Part shown: one piece after another, positions 25,722 to 33,923 of the stretch
Numbering within the stretch: the stretch's first letter is position 1
Layout of the letters: every line of letters begins with the position of its first letter
Source: Nocardioides pinisoli
Lineage (GTDB): Bacteria; Actinomycetota; Actinomycetes; Propionibacteriales; Nocardioidaceae
Length of the DNA: 64,000 nt
NCBI RefSeq assembly: GCF_024199985.1
Contig: NZ_JANARS010000006.1
Span: 337,583 to 401,582 of the forward strand
Reading direction: 5' to 3'
Position numbers and translations under genes: made by a program
The notes under the pieces: model-generated
Databases searched by the model: none
Told to the model about the DNA's origin: nothing
Seen by the model: the letters and a program-made list of their open reading frames with translations, nothing else

Positions 25722-26425
25722 ACCGCCGGTCGGGCGCAGGCGTGCCTCCAGCCCCGTCGTACGCCCGACGACTCGCGGCGGCGAGCGTCGTCGTCCTGGC
25801 TGCGGTCCTCGCAGCCTGCGGCCTGCCTGACGAGCAGCGCACAGAGATCGTGGACGACTCCTCCGTGCCGTACGACCTCCTCGACCCGGGCACCCCGACG
25901 CCCGACGACGCGGACGCCGGATCGGCCACACCACGGCAGACACCGGTCGTGTTCTGGCTCAGCCGGCACGACCTCCTCACTCCGTCGGACGTCGGTCTCA
26001 CCTGCGACGAGACGCCCACCGCCGTCGTGGACGCCGCGCTGTCGGCACTGGTCGCAGCTCCCAGCTCCTCGGAGCGCGACGCGGGACTGTCGTCTGCGAT
26101 CCCGTCCAACGCCAGGTTGACCCTCCTGGACATCACCGGCGGCGTCGCCGAGGTCGACCTCGACCCGGTCACCATCGCCGACGCCGAACGGTTGCCGTTG
26201 GCCGTCGGTCAGGTCGTCCTGTCCGTGACCTCCGCCCCCGGGGTGGACGCGGTCAGGCTGGTCACGTCGGGGCAGCCTGTGGACCTCCCCTTGCCGAGCG
26301 GCGCGCTCGCGACGAGGGACGTCACGCCCGAGGACTACGCCGCACTGCTCCCCGAACGTCTGGCGGACGGCGACGTCGTACGCACGATCGGGTGCTCCAG
26401 CCCGTCGGAGATGACAGACCGATGA
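25718..26425 (+). CDS. GerMN-domain lipoprotein (LpqB-like partner)
   Basis: A 235-residue predicted lipoprotein. The signal is AAASVVVLAAVLAACGLPDE, with a lipobox ending in Cys. The GerMN region contains VVFWLSRHDLLTPSDVGLTC and later LTLLDITGGVAEVDLDPVTI and LAVGQVVLSVTSAPGVDAVR, the usual strand-helix pattern. In the MtrA-MtrB-LpqB system such a lipoprotein modulates the kinase. The gene overlaps the kinase stop, so a similar role is likely. It lacks the beta-propeller half of LpqB. Confidence 0.8.
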   Translation: MNRRSGAGVPPAPSYARRLAAASVVVLAAVLAACGLPDEQRTEIVDDSSVPYDLLDPGTPTPDDADAGSATPRQTPVVFWLSRHDLLTPSDVGLTCDETPTAVVDAALSALVAAPSSSERDAGLSSAIPSNARLTLLDITGGVAEVDLDPVTIADAERLPLAVGQVVLSVTSAPGVDAVRLVTSGQPVDLPLPSGALATRDVTPEDYAALLPERLADGDVVRTIGCSSPSEMTDR

Positions 26426-26554
26426 CGACGGGAGGTCCGCCACGTGACCGTCCGCGTCCAGGTCCGTCGAATTCCTTGCTCCGCTCGACCACGCCTGTCG
26501 TGATGGGAAGGCCAGCAGCACCACGCTGCCACGCCGAGAGCGACAGGAGGACAT

Positions 26555-26833
26555 ATGATCACCATGACCAGCAAGGCTCACCAGGTCGTCCGCCAGGTCA
26601 CGTCCCATCCGCGGGTCGGACGTCTCTCCGGGCTCCGCATCGCCTCCCGGGGCAACGACACCGACACGCTGAGCGTCAAGACCGTCGCTGAACCGCACCC
26701 GGGCGATCGCGTCCTCGAGAGCGACGGCGCTCGGGTCTACCTCGACGAGGTGGCCGAGCCCCGCGTCGACGGACACGTCCTCGACGCCGTCACGGAGGAC
26801 ACCGGCCGGGTGCACTTCGTGGTGAGGCGATGA
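26555..26833 (+). CDS. HesB-like small protein (IscA fold without clear cysteines)
   Basis: A 92-residue protein that resembles the short actinobacterial proteins annotated as Fe-S assembly HesB-like: GLRIASRGNDTDTLSVKTVA and ARVYLDEVAEPRVDGHVLDA, ending in a strand VHFVVRR. No cysteine is present, so direct cluster binding of the IscA type is unlikely. ATG 26555 has a strong AGGAGG four bases before it. The function remains unknown. Confidence 0.6.
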   Translation: MITMTSKAHQVVRQVTSHPRVGRLSGLRIASRGNDTDTLSVKTVAEPHPGDRVLESDGARVYLDEVAEPRVDGHVLDAVTEDTGRVHFVVRR

Positions 26834-26852
26834 CGGCGTCGAGCGCGCGGGG

Positions 26853-28073
26853 TCAGACCGGCCCGGCGTCCTCGACGTAGCGCGGCCGGCAGGCGAACCA
26901 CCCGGCGACCACGCCGGGGACGGCGGTGGCGGCGAGGACCACGAGCGGTGTCGTCCACGACCCGGTCGCCTCGCGCAGCAGGCCCAGCCCGACGGGTCCG
27001 ACACACGCCAGCCCGTAGCCGATGCCCTGGACGAAGCCCGAGACGGTCGAGGCGACCTGCGGGCTCCGCGTCCGGTGGTTGATGAGCGTCATGCAGAGCG
27101 GGAAGGTGCTGACCCCGACACCGAGGGCGCACACCCACAGCACGGTGCCGTCGAGCGGCGCGACCGCCAGCCCCAGGTAGCCCGCGACCAGCACCACCGA
27201 GCAGGCGACGACGACCACGAACGGGTTGGCCAGGCGGGTGGCCACGTGCGGGACCACCAGCGCCGCGAGCACGCCCCACACCGAGTAGAGCCCGACCATC
27301 GATCCACCGAGCGAGGCGCTGGCGCCTGCGTCGGTGAGCACGGCCGGCACCCACGTGATGATGCTGTAGTTGGAGAGCGACATCATCGCGAACAACCCCA
27401 CCAGCCCCCAGACGGTCGACGACCGGGCGATCCGCGGCCGGGCCACGGGCGACCCGGACGGGACGGGCGCGTGGTGGTCGGCCGGCAGCCGGACCGCGAG
27501 CGCCAGCCAGACCGCGGCGGCCACCGCCGCCGGCACCGCCCAGATCCCCACCGACCACCGCCAGGACGCGGCCTCGGCGACGGGCACCGCCAGGAGCGGC
27601 GCGACGAACTGGCCCGTCTGCATCAGCAGGAGGTACGACGACGTCCACAGCGCGATGCGGTCGGCGAACCACACCTTGACCAGGGGCACGATCACGACGT
27701 TGGCGGCGCCGATGCCGGCCAGCGCCAGCACGGTCGAGGCCACGAGCACGGCGGGCGTCGGGGAGAAGGCGCGCAGCACGATCGCGAGCGCCGAGAGGAA
27801 GAGCGCGACCGTCGCGGTGCGCTCGAGGCCGAAGCGCCTCGTCACGACGGGGGCGAGGAAGCCGAAGACGGCGAACGTCGCTGCCGGGACGGTGCCCAGC
27901 AGGCCCGCCACCGCCAGCCCGAACCCGAGGTCGTCGCCGATGATCTCGAGCAGCGGGGTGAAGCCGGTGACGGCCGTGCGCAGGTTGACCGCGGTCAGCG
28001 CCACGGCGAGTCCGGCCCACACGAGCAGGCGACGACGGTCCACCGGGACACTGGACGGCAGCAGGGTGGTCAC
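26853..28073 (-). CDS. MFS permease of the CynX/NimT type
   Basis: About 406 residues with twelve hydrophobic segments. The first is WAGLAVALTAVNLRTAVTGF, whose N-L-R-T-A-V-T-G pattern is typical of the CynX/NimT (cyanate/nitroimidazole) branch of the major facilitator superfamily. The second half contains NYSIITWVPAVLTDAG and FVQGIGYGLACVGPVGLGLL. Substrate unknown. GTG 28073 is the preferred start because further upstream codons run into the divergent regulator's promoter. It is divergent from a FadR-type regulator by 38 bases, and this regulator very probably controls it. Confidence 0.88.
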   Translation of the reverse strand: MTTLLPSSVPVDRRRLLVWAGLAVALTAVNLRTAVTGFTPLLEIIGDDLGFGLAVAGLLGTVPAATFAVFGFLAPVVTRRFGLERTATVALFLSALAIVLRAFSPTPAVLVASTVLALAGIGAANVVIVPLVKVWFADRIALWTSSYLLLMQTGQFVAPLLAVPVAEAASWRWSVGIWAVPAAVAAAVWLALAVRLPADHHAPVPSGSPVARPRIARSSTVWGLVGLFAMMSLSNYSIITWVPAVLTDAGASASLGGSMVGLYSVWGVLAALVVPHVATRLANPFVVVVACSVVLVAGYLGLAVAPLDGTVLWVCALGVGVSTFPLCMTLINHRTRSPQVASTVSGFVQGIGYGLACVGPVGLGLLREATGSWTTPLVVLAATAVPGVVAGWFACRPRYVEDAGPV

Positions 28074-28095
28074 ACGGGCTCCACGGGATCGACGA

Positions 28096-28108
28096 ATGAT
28101 GGGATCAT
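28096..28108. promoter_or_regulatory. Candidate operator of the FadR-type regulator
   Basis: ATGAT-GGG-ATCAT is a perfect 5-bp dyad in the 38 bases between the divergent MFS and GntR/FadR genes. Position and symmetry fit a GntR-family operator. The dyad is short. Confidence 0.45.
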
Positions 28109-28111
28109 GGG

Positions 28112-28792
28112 ATGAATGACCGGCAGTCTGGCACACCGGGTCCGGTGCGTCGAGTGGGTCTGATCGACCAGGTCGCGGCGCGCTTCCAGGAGGAGATCAC
28201 CTCCGGGCGCTGGCCCGTCGGCGAGCGGATCCCGATCGAGGGCGAGCTGGCGACGTCGTTCGGGGTGGGCCGCAACACCGTCCGCGAGGCGCTGCAGTCG
28301 CTCGTCCACGCGGGCCTGCTCAGCCGCGAGCAGGGCCGCGGCACCTTCGTCATCTCCCGCTCCGAGCTGAGCGGGTCGCTGTCCCGGCAGCTGGCCGGAG
28401 GCAGCCGTCAGCACTACCTCGAGCTGCGCCTGGCGCTCGACAGCACCGCCGCCTCGCTGGCCGCGCTACGTCGTACGGACGCCGACGTCGACGATTTGCG
28501 CCGACTGTGCGACGAGCGAGAGGCGAGCTGGGACACCGACGACCCCGACGCGCGGGCGGGCGCGGACCTCGCGCTGCACCGCGCGATCGTGGCCGCGACG
28601 CACAACCCGCTCTACGTGCACCTCTACTCCAGCATGACCGACGTCTTCGCCAGCCACATGCGCGACGAGGTGTCAGGTGACGACGACGCCGTGCACCGCC
28701 ACCACCGCGACCTGGTCGAGGCCATCGCCGAGGGCGACGCGGGTCGGGCGTCCGGGCTCGTGACGTCCATCTTCGAGCCCTTCATGTCCTGA
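28112..28792 (+). CDS. GntR-family regulator, FadR subfamily
   Basis: A 226-residue regulator. The winged helix reads LIDQVAARFQEEITSGRWPV, then R-I-P-I-E-G-E-L-A and GVGRNTVREALQSLVHAGLL followed by the wing REQGRGTFV. The C-terminal FCD domain is all-helical and keeps the metal-binding Asp and His pattern (ADLALHRAIVAATHNPLYVH and a later H-x-x-H). FadR-type regulators sense small organic acids or metals. Divergent from the CynX-type permease, its likely target. Confidence 0.9.
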   Translation: MNDRQSGTPGPVRRVGLIDQVAARFQEEITSGRWPVGERIPIEGELATSFGVGRNTVREALQSLVHAGLLSREQGRGTFVISRSELSGSLSRQLAGGSRQHYLELRLALDSTAASLAALRRTDADVDDLRRLCDEREASWDTDDPDARAGADLALHRAIVAATHNPLYVHLYSSMTDVFASHMRDEVSGDDDAVHRHHRDLVEAIAEGDAGRASGLVTSIFEPFMS

Positions 28793-28838
28793 CCCGCGTC
28801 GCGGGACAGGCCGGGGCGGGCCTGGCCGGGACGTGCCC

Positions 28839-30011
28839 TCAGAGGGTCTCGAAGCCCATCCCGGCCTTCTGCAGGCGGGTCAGCAGCGCGTCGCCCATGG
28901 CCTGGGCCGGGGTGACCTGCCCGGCGGTGGCGGGGTTGTCGTCGAGGGCGAGGCAGAGGGCGGCCTCGGAGAGCATCTTGGCGGTCTCGGTGTAGCCCGG
29001 GTCGCCGCCGGAGACGCGGGTGTGCACGGTCTGCCCGCCGGCCTCCCCCACGAAGTCGACGGTGAACCACGACGTGCGCCGCTTCGCCTCGTCGGGCCCC
29101 GATCCCTGCGGCACCTTCGACGTGATGAGGTCGCGCAGCGGCTTCACCTGCGCGGCGAGCGTCAGCGCGCCGACGCCGGCCGCACCACCCGCGGCGTAGC
29201 GCAGCGTCTTGGTCCCCGCCCAGTGGGAGTAGCGGAACCTCGGGCCGTACGACGCCAGCGCGGCGCCGCTGCGCGCCACGATGATCGGGTCGATCGTGGG
29301 CAGCGGCAGCAGCCAGTAGCCGAGCACCGGGTCGCGGTGGGGCGTGCCCCGGACGGCGCGCGACGACCGGCCCTCCGGCCGCGGCTCCGCGCGTCGGCGG
29401 GCGGCGTACATCGCACGCATCTGGCTGGCCCGCCCGAACTGCTCCATCGCCGAGCGGAAGGTGCCGCCGGAGAACATGCCGCCGGACCGGACGACGCCGC
29501 GCAGCGTGATCGGCTCGTCGGACGGCAGCTGCTGCACGGTGTAGTAGGCGCCCAGGTCGTGCGGGATCGAGTCGAAGCCGCACGCGTGCACGAGACGGGC
29601 GCCGGTGCGGACGGCGGTCTGGTGGTGCTCGAGGAACATCCGGTCCACGAACTCCGGCTCGCCGGTGAGGTCGAGGTAGTCGGTGCCGGCCTCGGCGCAC
29701 GCGGCCACGAGCGGGCCGCCGTGCTCGAGGTAGGGCCCGATCGTGGTGGCGACCACGCGGGTGCGACTCGCGATGTCGGACAGGGCGGCAGCGTCGGTGG
29801 AGTCGGCGACCAGCACCTCGACGTCGCTCGCGCCGGCCTCGTCGAGGCGTTGCCGCACGGCCTCCAGCTTGTCGGCGTTGCGGCCGGCGATCGCCCACCG
29901 CAGCCCGGCCGGCGCCTCCGCGGCGAGGTAGTCGGCGGTGAGCCCGCCGGTGAACCCCGTGGCACCGAAGAGGACGAGGTCGAGGTCGCGGTCGGCGCGG
30001 CGGTCGCTCAT
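28839..30011 (-). CDS. Saccharopine-dehydrogenase-like / trans-acting enoyl reductase-type oxidoreductase
   Basis: A 390-residue protein with an N-terminal Rossmann fold: DLVLFGATGFTGGLTADYLA. It continues as the family of Rv2449c-like proteins and trans-acting enoyl reductases: VVATTIGPYLEHGGPLVAAC, TDYLDLTGEPEFVDRMFLEH and CGFDSIPHDLGAYYTVQQLP. The last part, AALCLALDDNPATAGQVTPA, is the usual C-terminal end. The substrate is unknown; some relatives reduce lipid intermediates. It stands alone, divergent from the beta-propeller gene, and starts at ATG 30011. Confidence 0.8.
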   Translation of the reverse strand: MSDRRADRDLDLVLFGATGFTGGLTADYLAAEAPAGLRWAIAGRNADKLEAVRQRLDEAGASDVEVLVADSTDAAALSDIASRTRVVATTIGPYLEHGGPLVAACAEAGTDYLDLTGEPEFVDRMFLEHHQTAVRTGARLVHACGFDSIPHDLGAYYTVQQLPSDEPITLRGVVRSGGMFSGGTFRSAMEQFGRASQMRAMYAARRRAEPRPEGRSSRAVRGTPHRDPVLGYWLLPLPTIDPIIVARSGAALASYGPRFRYSHWAGTKTLRYAAGGAAGVGALTLAAQVKPLRDLITSKVPQGSGPDEAKRRTSWFTVDFVGEAGGQTVHTRVSGGDPGYTETAKMLSEAALCLALDDNPATAGQVTPAQAMGDALLTRLQKAGMGFETL

Positions 30012-30063
30012 CGCGCCATCGTGCCACGCGGAACCACGTCCGCCACGGCTGCGTCCCACCGCC

Positions 30064-31953
30064 ATGGCCACCGCCCCGCCCACCCGCACCCGCCTCCGCA
30101 CCCTCGTCACCGGTGCCACGGTCGTCACCAGCCTCGCCGCCGCGGTCGGCGTCGGCTACGCCCTGGGCAACGACCCCGGCCCCGGCGACGGCGGCCGCCC
30201 GCCCGCCTCGCCGATCGCGCTCGCCAACGCCGACCTCACGGTCGCCGCCGGGTGCGAGGAGCTCCTCGACTCCTACGTCGACCGGGCGCTCGAGGCGGTC
30301 GGGCCCTACGGCTGGGGCGGCCCGGTCGTCTACGACGTGATGTCCGGGGCCGGCGCCGCCGCCTCGGAGGCGACCTCGTCGGACGCGGCCCGGTCGACGG
30401 CGAGCACCTCGCGCAGCACCAGCAACGAGTCGGGCACCAACGTGCAGGAGGTCGGCGTCGACGAGGCCGACGTCGTGAAGGTCGCCGGCAGCCTCCTGCT
30501 GCGGCTCCGCGACGGCGAGCTGCTGGCCTACGACGTCGCCGGCGAGGAGCCGCGACTGCTGTCCTCGACCCCGCTGGACGACGCGCGCGGCAGCGACGGG
30601 TGGGTCGGCGACCCCGGCGGCGAGATGGTCCTCGTCGGCGGGCGCGCGGTGGTCCTCGGCACCTCGCCGGACGGGCGGACGACGACCATCACCACCGTCG
30701 ACCTCGCCGACCCCAACTCCCCCGCCGTGGTCGACGCGACCACCGTCGCGGGTCGTGCGTCGGCGGTGCGGCTGCACGGCGACGTCGTACGCGTCGTGCT
30801 GCAGAACGGCCTGCCCGAGCTCGACTTCTCCGTCCCCGACGGGGCCCTCGGCCAGCTCCGGGCGCGGCTGCGCAACCGGGCGCTCGTGCGCGCCACCACC
30901 CTGGCCGACTGGCTGCCCACGGTCGACGGCACGCCGCTCGTCGACTGCGAGGACGTGGCGATCCCCGAGGACGACGTCGCACTGGGCACCACCACCCTGC
31001 TGGCCTTCGACCCGGCCGATCCCACCGCGCGCACCACGACCGCCGTCGCCACCGACTCCGCGCTCTCCTACTTCTCGACCGACCGCTTCTACCTCGCCGC
31101 GAGCGCACCGCAGTGGGGCTGGGTGGACTGCCTGGGCTGCCGTCCGACCGGGTTCACGGACGTCGACGGCACCACGCCGCTGTTCGCGTTCGCGCTCGAC
31201 GGGACGGACGCGACGTACGTCGCCTCGGGCGAGGTGGAGGGCACGATCGCCGACCGCTGGTCGATGGACGCCGTGGGCGGCTCCCTCCGCGTCGCGGTCG
31301 GCCCGAGCAGCGAGACGGGCGCCTTCAACTCGGTGCTGACCCTGCGCGAGGACGGCTCGGAGCTCGTCGAGGAGGGCCGTGTCGACCAGCTCGGCGTCGG
31401 CGAGGAGATCAAGTCGGTGCGGTGGTTCGACGACCTCGCGATCGTGGTGACCTTCCGCCAGACCGACCCGCTCTACGCGATCGACCTCACCGACCCGGCC
31501 GCGCCGCGGCTGCTCGGCGACCTCAAGATCCCGGGCTTCTCGGAGTACCTCCACCCGCTCGGTGAGCAGCGCCTCCTCGGGATGGGCCAGGACGCCTCGC
31601 TGGAGGGCGTCACCCGCGGGGCGCAGGCGGCGCTCTTCGACGTCACCGACCTCACCGACCCGCGCCGGCTCGACGTCGTCCGCTACGCCGAGGGCACCCA
31701 GGCCGCGGCGGCCACGGACCCGCGCCAGCTCACCTGGCTGCCCGAGCGGCGCACCGTCCTGACCGTCGTGAGCCAGGGCTGGACCGGCACCACCGGCTGG
31801 GTCTCCGTCCTCTCGCTCGCCGACGGGTCGATGAGCAACCGGATGGTCGAGGTCGAGCACGGCACCGACGTCGCCGACGTCCGCCTCGTGCCCCTGGCGT
31901 CCGGCAAGGTCGCCCTGGTGACCGGTGAGGACGTGTCGTTCTTCGACCTGTGA
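30064..31953 (+). CDS. Secreted beta-propeller domain protein
   Basis: A 629-residue exported protein. A signal sequence or anchor TRLRTLVTGATVVTSLAAAV starts it. The region TSNESGTNVQEVGVDEADVV is the hallmark of the actinobacterial and archaeal secreted beta-propeller family (DUF2135-unrelated, with repeated 'DxADP' turns such as TVDLADPNSPAVVDATTVAG). Internal repeats of the type DLTDPAAPRLLGDLKIPGFS and DVTDLTDPRRLDVVRYAEGT continue the propeller blades. No catalytic residues are known. It probably acts outside the membrane; the partner is unknown. ATG 30064. Confidence 0.8.
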   Translation: MATAPPTRTRLRTLVTGATVVTSLAAAVGVGYALGNDPGPGDGGRPPASPIALANADLTVAAGCEELLDSYVDRALEAVGPYGWGGPVVYDVMSGAGAAASEATSSDAARSTASTSRSTSNESGTNVQEVGVDEADVVKVAGSLLLRLRDGELLAYDVAGEEPRLLSSTPLDDARGSDGWVGDPGGEMVLVGGRAVVLGTSPDGRTTTITTVDLADPNSPAVVDATTVAGRASAVRLHGDVVRVVLQNGLPELDFSVPDGALGQLRARLRNRALVRATTLADWLPTVDGTPLVDCEDVAIPEDDVALGTTTLLAFDPADPTARTTTAVATDSALSYFSTDRFYLAASAPQWGWVDCLGCRPTGFTDVDGTTPLFAFALDGTDATYVASGEVEGTIADRWSMDAVGGSLRVAVGPSSETGAFNSVLTLREDGSELVEEGRVDQLGVGEEIKSVRWFDDLAIVVTFRQTDPLYAIDLTDPAAPRLLGDLKIPGFSEYLHPLGEQRLLGMGQDASLEGVTRGAQAALFDVTDLTDPRRLDVVRYAEGTQAAAATDPRQLTWLPERRTVLTVVSQGWTGTTGWVSVLSLADGSMSNRMVEVEHGTDVADVRLVPLASGKVALVTGEDVSFFDL

Positions 31954-31983
31954 GGCGGGTCGCGGTCGTCGTACGCTCGTGGC

Positions 31984-32250
31984 ATGTGCCGCAACATCCG
32001 ACCGCTCAACAACTTCGAGCCGCCCGCGACGCGCGACGAGGTCACGGCGGCCGCCCTGCAGTACGTGCGCAAGGTGGCCGGCACGACGAAGCCGTCGCAG
32101 GCCAACGAGGAGGTCTTCTACGCAGCGGTGAAGGAGATCGCCCACATCACCGAGCACCTGCTCGACGACCTCGTCACCACGGCGCCGCCGAAGAACCGCG
32201 AGGTCGAGGCTGCCAAGGCCCGCGCCCGCGCCCAGGCGCGCTACGCGTGA
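31984..32250 (+). CDS. DUF2277 family protein
   Basis: An 88-residue protein that begins MCRNIRPLNNFEPPATRDEV, the fixed N-terminus of DUF2277, and contains EVFYAAVKEIAHITEHLLDD. The C-terminus is basic (KARARAQARYA). No function is known for the family. Its stop codon overlaps the sirtuin GTG (GTGA), so the two genes are coupled. Confidence 0.9.
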   Translation: MCRNIRPLNNFEPPATRDEVTAAALQYVRKVAGTTKPSQANEEVFYAAVKEIAHITEHLLDDLVTTAPPKNREVEAAKARARAQARYA

Positions 32251-33077
32251 GCCTCGCCCCTTCCGCCCCGTGCGAGGACGAGGCCCTCGACCTGCTCGCC
32301 TCGCGGCCGCTGGTCGTGCTGACCGGCGCCGGGCTGTCGACCGACTCCGGCATCCCCGACTACCGCGGCCCGGGGTCGCCCTCCCGTGCCCCGATGACCT
32401 ACCAGGAGTTCGTCGCCACCCCGCAGGCGCAGCAGCGCTACTGGGCCCGCAGCCACCTCGGCTGGCAGCGGATGGGCCGCGCCGTCCCCAACGCCGGCCA
32501 CCGCGCGCTGGCGGCGCTCGACCCCGACCTGCTGATCACCCAGAACGTCGACGGCCTACACGAGTCCGCCGGGTCGCGGCGCCTCGTCGCCCTCCACGGC
32601 CGGGTCGCCGACGTCGTCTGCCTGACCTGTCGTACGACGTCCTCGCGCGCGGCGCTCGAGACCGAGCTCGACCTCCTCAACCCCGGGTGGCTGGAGCGGC
32701 ACGGCTGGGTGGCGTCGCGGCCCGACGGCGACGTCGACCTCGACGACACCCACGACTTCGTGGTGCCGCGCTGCCCGTGCGGCGGGTCGCTCAAGCCCGA
32801 CGTGGTCTTCTTCGGGGAGAACGTGCCGCCCGACCGCGTCGCCCGCTGCTACGCCGCCGTCGAGGCGCTCGGCCACGACGGCGCCCTGCTGGTGGCCGGG
32901 TCGTCGCTGACGGTGATGAGCGGGCTGCGCTTCGTGAAGCGGGCGGCCCAGGGAGGCACGCCGATCGTCATCGTCAACCGCGGGCTGACCCGCGGCGACG
33001 CGCTGGCGACGTACAAGCTCGAGGTGGGGTGCAGCGAGTTCCTGGGCGAACTGTGCACCCGAGTCTCACGCTTCTAG
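32247..33077 (+). CDS. NAD-dependent protein deacetylase (sirtuin)
   Basis: A 276-residue sirtuin. NAD-binding motifs VVLTGAGLSTDSGIPDYRGP and LLITQNVDGLHESAG, catalytic His in VALHGRV, and a zinc site made of C-L-T-C and, later, C-P-C-G-G. Then SLKPDVVFFGENVPPDRV and VAGSSLTVMSGLRFVKRA as in cobalamin-type class II/III sirtuins. It removes acyl groups from lysines and regulates enzymes such as acyl-CoA synthetases. GTG 32247 overlaps DUF2277. The stop TAG 33075-33077 abuts a nested palindromic repeat. Confidence 0.93.
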   Translation: MSLAPSAPCEDEALDLLASRPLVVLTGAGLSTDSGIPDYRGPGSPSRAPMTYQEFVATPQAQQRYWARSHLGWQRMGRAVPNAGHRALAALDPDLLITQNVDGLHESAGSRRLVALHGRVADVVCLTCRTTSSRAALETELDLLNPGWLERHGWVASRPDGDVDLDDTHDFVVPRCPCGGSLKPDVVFFGENVPPDRVARCYAAVEALGHDGALLVAGSSLTVMSGLRFVKRAAQGGTPIVIVNRGLTRGDALATYKLEVGCSEFLGELCTRVSRF

Positions 33078-33126
33078 GCCCAGATCTCGGCCGTGAAGTG
33101 GGGCGGTCCCCGGATATCCGGTGACC
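33077..33126. repeat. Nested palindromic repeat, copy 2 (reverse orientation)
   Basis: Palindrome B (GGCCCAGATCTCGGCC, 33077-33092) is followed by GTGAAGTGGGGC and palindrome A (GGTCCCCGGATATCCGGTGA and two more bases, 33105-33126). Compared with copies at 14425 and 63184, the order is reversed, so this is the same element on the other strand. It begins at the last base of the sirtuin stop codon. Confidence 0.75.
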
Positions 33127-33180
33127 ACCCCCTCCCGGCCAGCCGGCCCCCGGATCCGCACCCGCCGAACCCCGGGTGGC

Positions 33181-33870
33181 CTAGCGGCGCACGAAGATGT
33201 GCTCGGCCGCCTCGACGACGAGCTCGGCGGTCTCGCCGCCCGACCCGATGAGGATGCCCTCGTCGGTGCGGGCGATGGTCACGGTCTTGCCGGGGAGCGC
33301 CCCGACGCGGCGGAGCAGGCCCATCAGCTCCTCGTCCTTCTGCATCTCCTCGGAGATCCGCTTGACGTGGACGCGCTGGTCCTCCGCGACGGCGGCGCCC
33401 GAGAGCGGCTCGACGTTGTCCATGAAGTGCTCGCCGGCGACGTCGCCGAGCTCGTCGAGGCCGGGGATGGGGTTGCCGTAGGGCGACTCGGTCGGGTGGT
33501 CGAGCAGCTCGAGCAGCCGGCGCTCGACGGTCTCCGACATCACGTGCTCCCACCGGCACGCCTCGGCGTGCACGAGCTCCCAGTCGAGGCCGATGACGTC
33601 GGTCAGCAGCCGCTCGGCCAGCCGGTGCTTGCGCATGACGCGCGTGGCGAGAAGCTGGCCCTCCTCGGTGAGCTCGAGGTGGCGGTCGCCCTGCACGGTG
33701 AGCAGCCCGTCACGCTCCATCCGGGCCACGGTCTGCGACACCGTCGGTCCGGACTGGTGCAGCCGCTCGGCGATGCGGGCACGCAGCGGCACGATGCCCT
33801 CCTCCACGAGCTCGTAGATCGTGCGGAGGTACATCTCGGTGGTGTCGATCAGGTCACTCACGGTCGTCAT
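33181..33870 (-). CDS. DtxR/IdeR-family metal-dependent regulator
   Basis: A 229-residue regulator. The DNA-binding half is LIDTTEMYLRTIYELVEEGI with the recognition part LHQSGPTVSQTVARMERDGL. The metal-binding half contains HAEACRWEHVMSETVERRLL, with Cys and His at the ancillary and primary sites, and the C-terminus has the SH3/FeoA-like domain. Iron (IdeR) or manganese (MntR) is the likely cofactor. Typical targets are siderophore and metal uptake genes, none of which are in the window. ATG 33870. A 53-base gap separates it from the divergent hotdog-like gene. Confidence 0.9.
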   Translation of the reverse strand: MTTVSDLIDTTEMYLRTIYELVEEGIVPLRARIAERLHQSGPTVSQTVARMERDGLLTVQGDRHLELTEEGQLLATRVMRKHRLAERLLTDVIGLDWELVHAEACRWEHVMSETVERRLLELLDHPTESPYGNPIPGLDELGDVAGEHFMDNVEPLSGAAVAEDQRVHVKRISEEMQKDEELMGLLRRVGALPGKTVTIARTDEGILIGSGGETAELVVEAAEHIFVRR

Positions 33871-33923
33871 TGTGTCCCATGCGGCAACTGCGACCCGCAT
33901 GCGAGGCGTGGCACAGTGAGCCG

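Noticed and set aside
28624..32157. 1177-codon open frame on the minus strand
   Set aside because: It runs antisense or out of frame through four convincing genes and is His/Arg/Gly-rich, as expected of a shadow frame in very GC-rich DNA.
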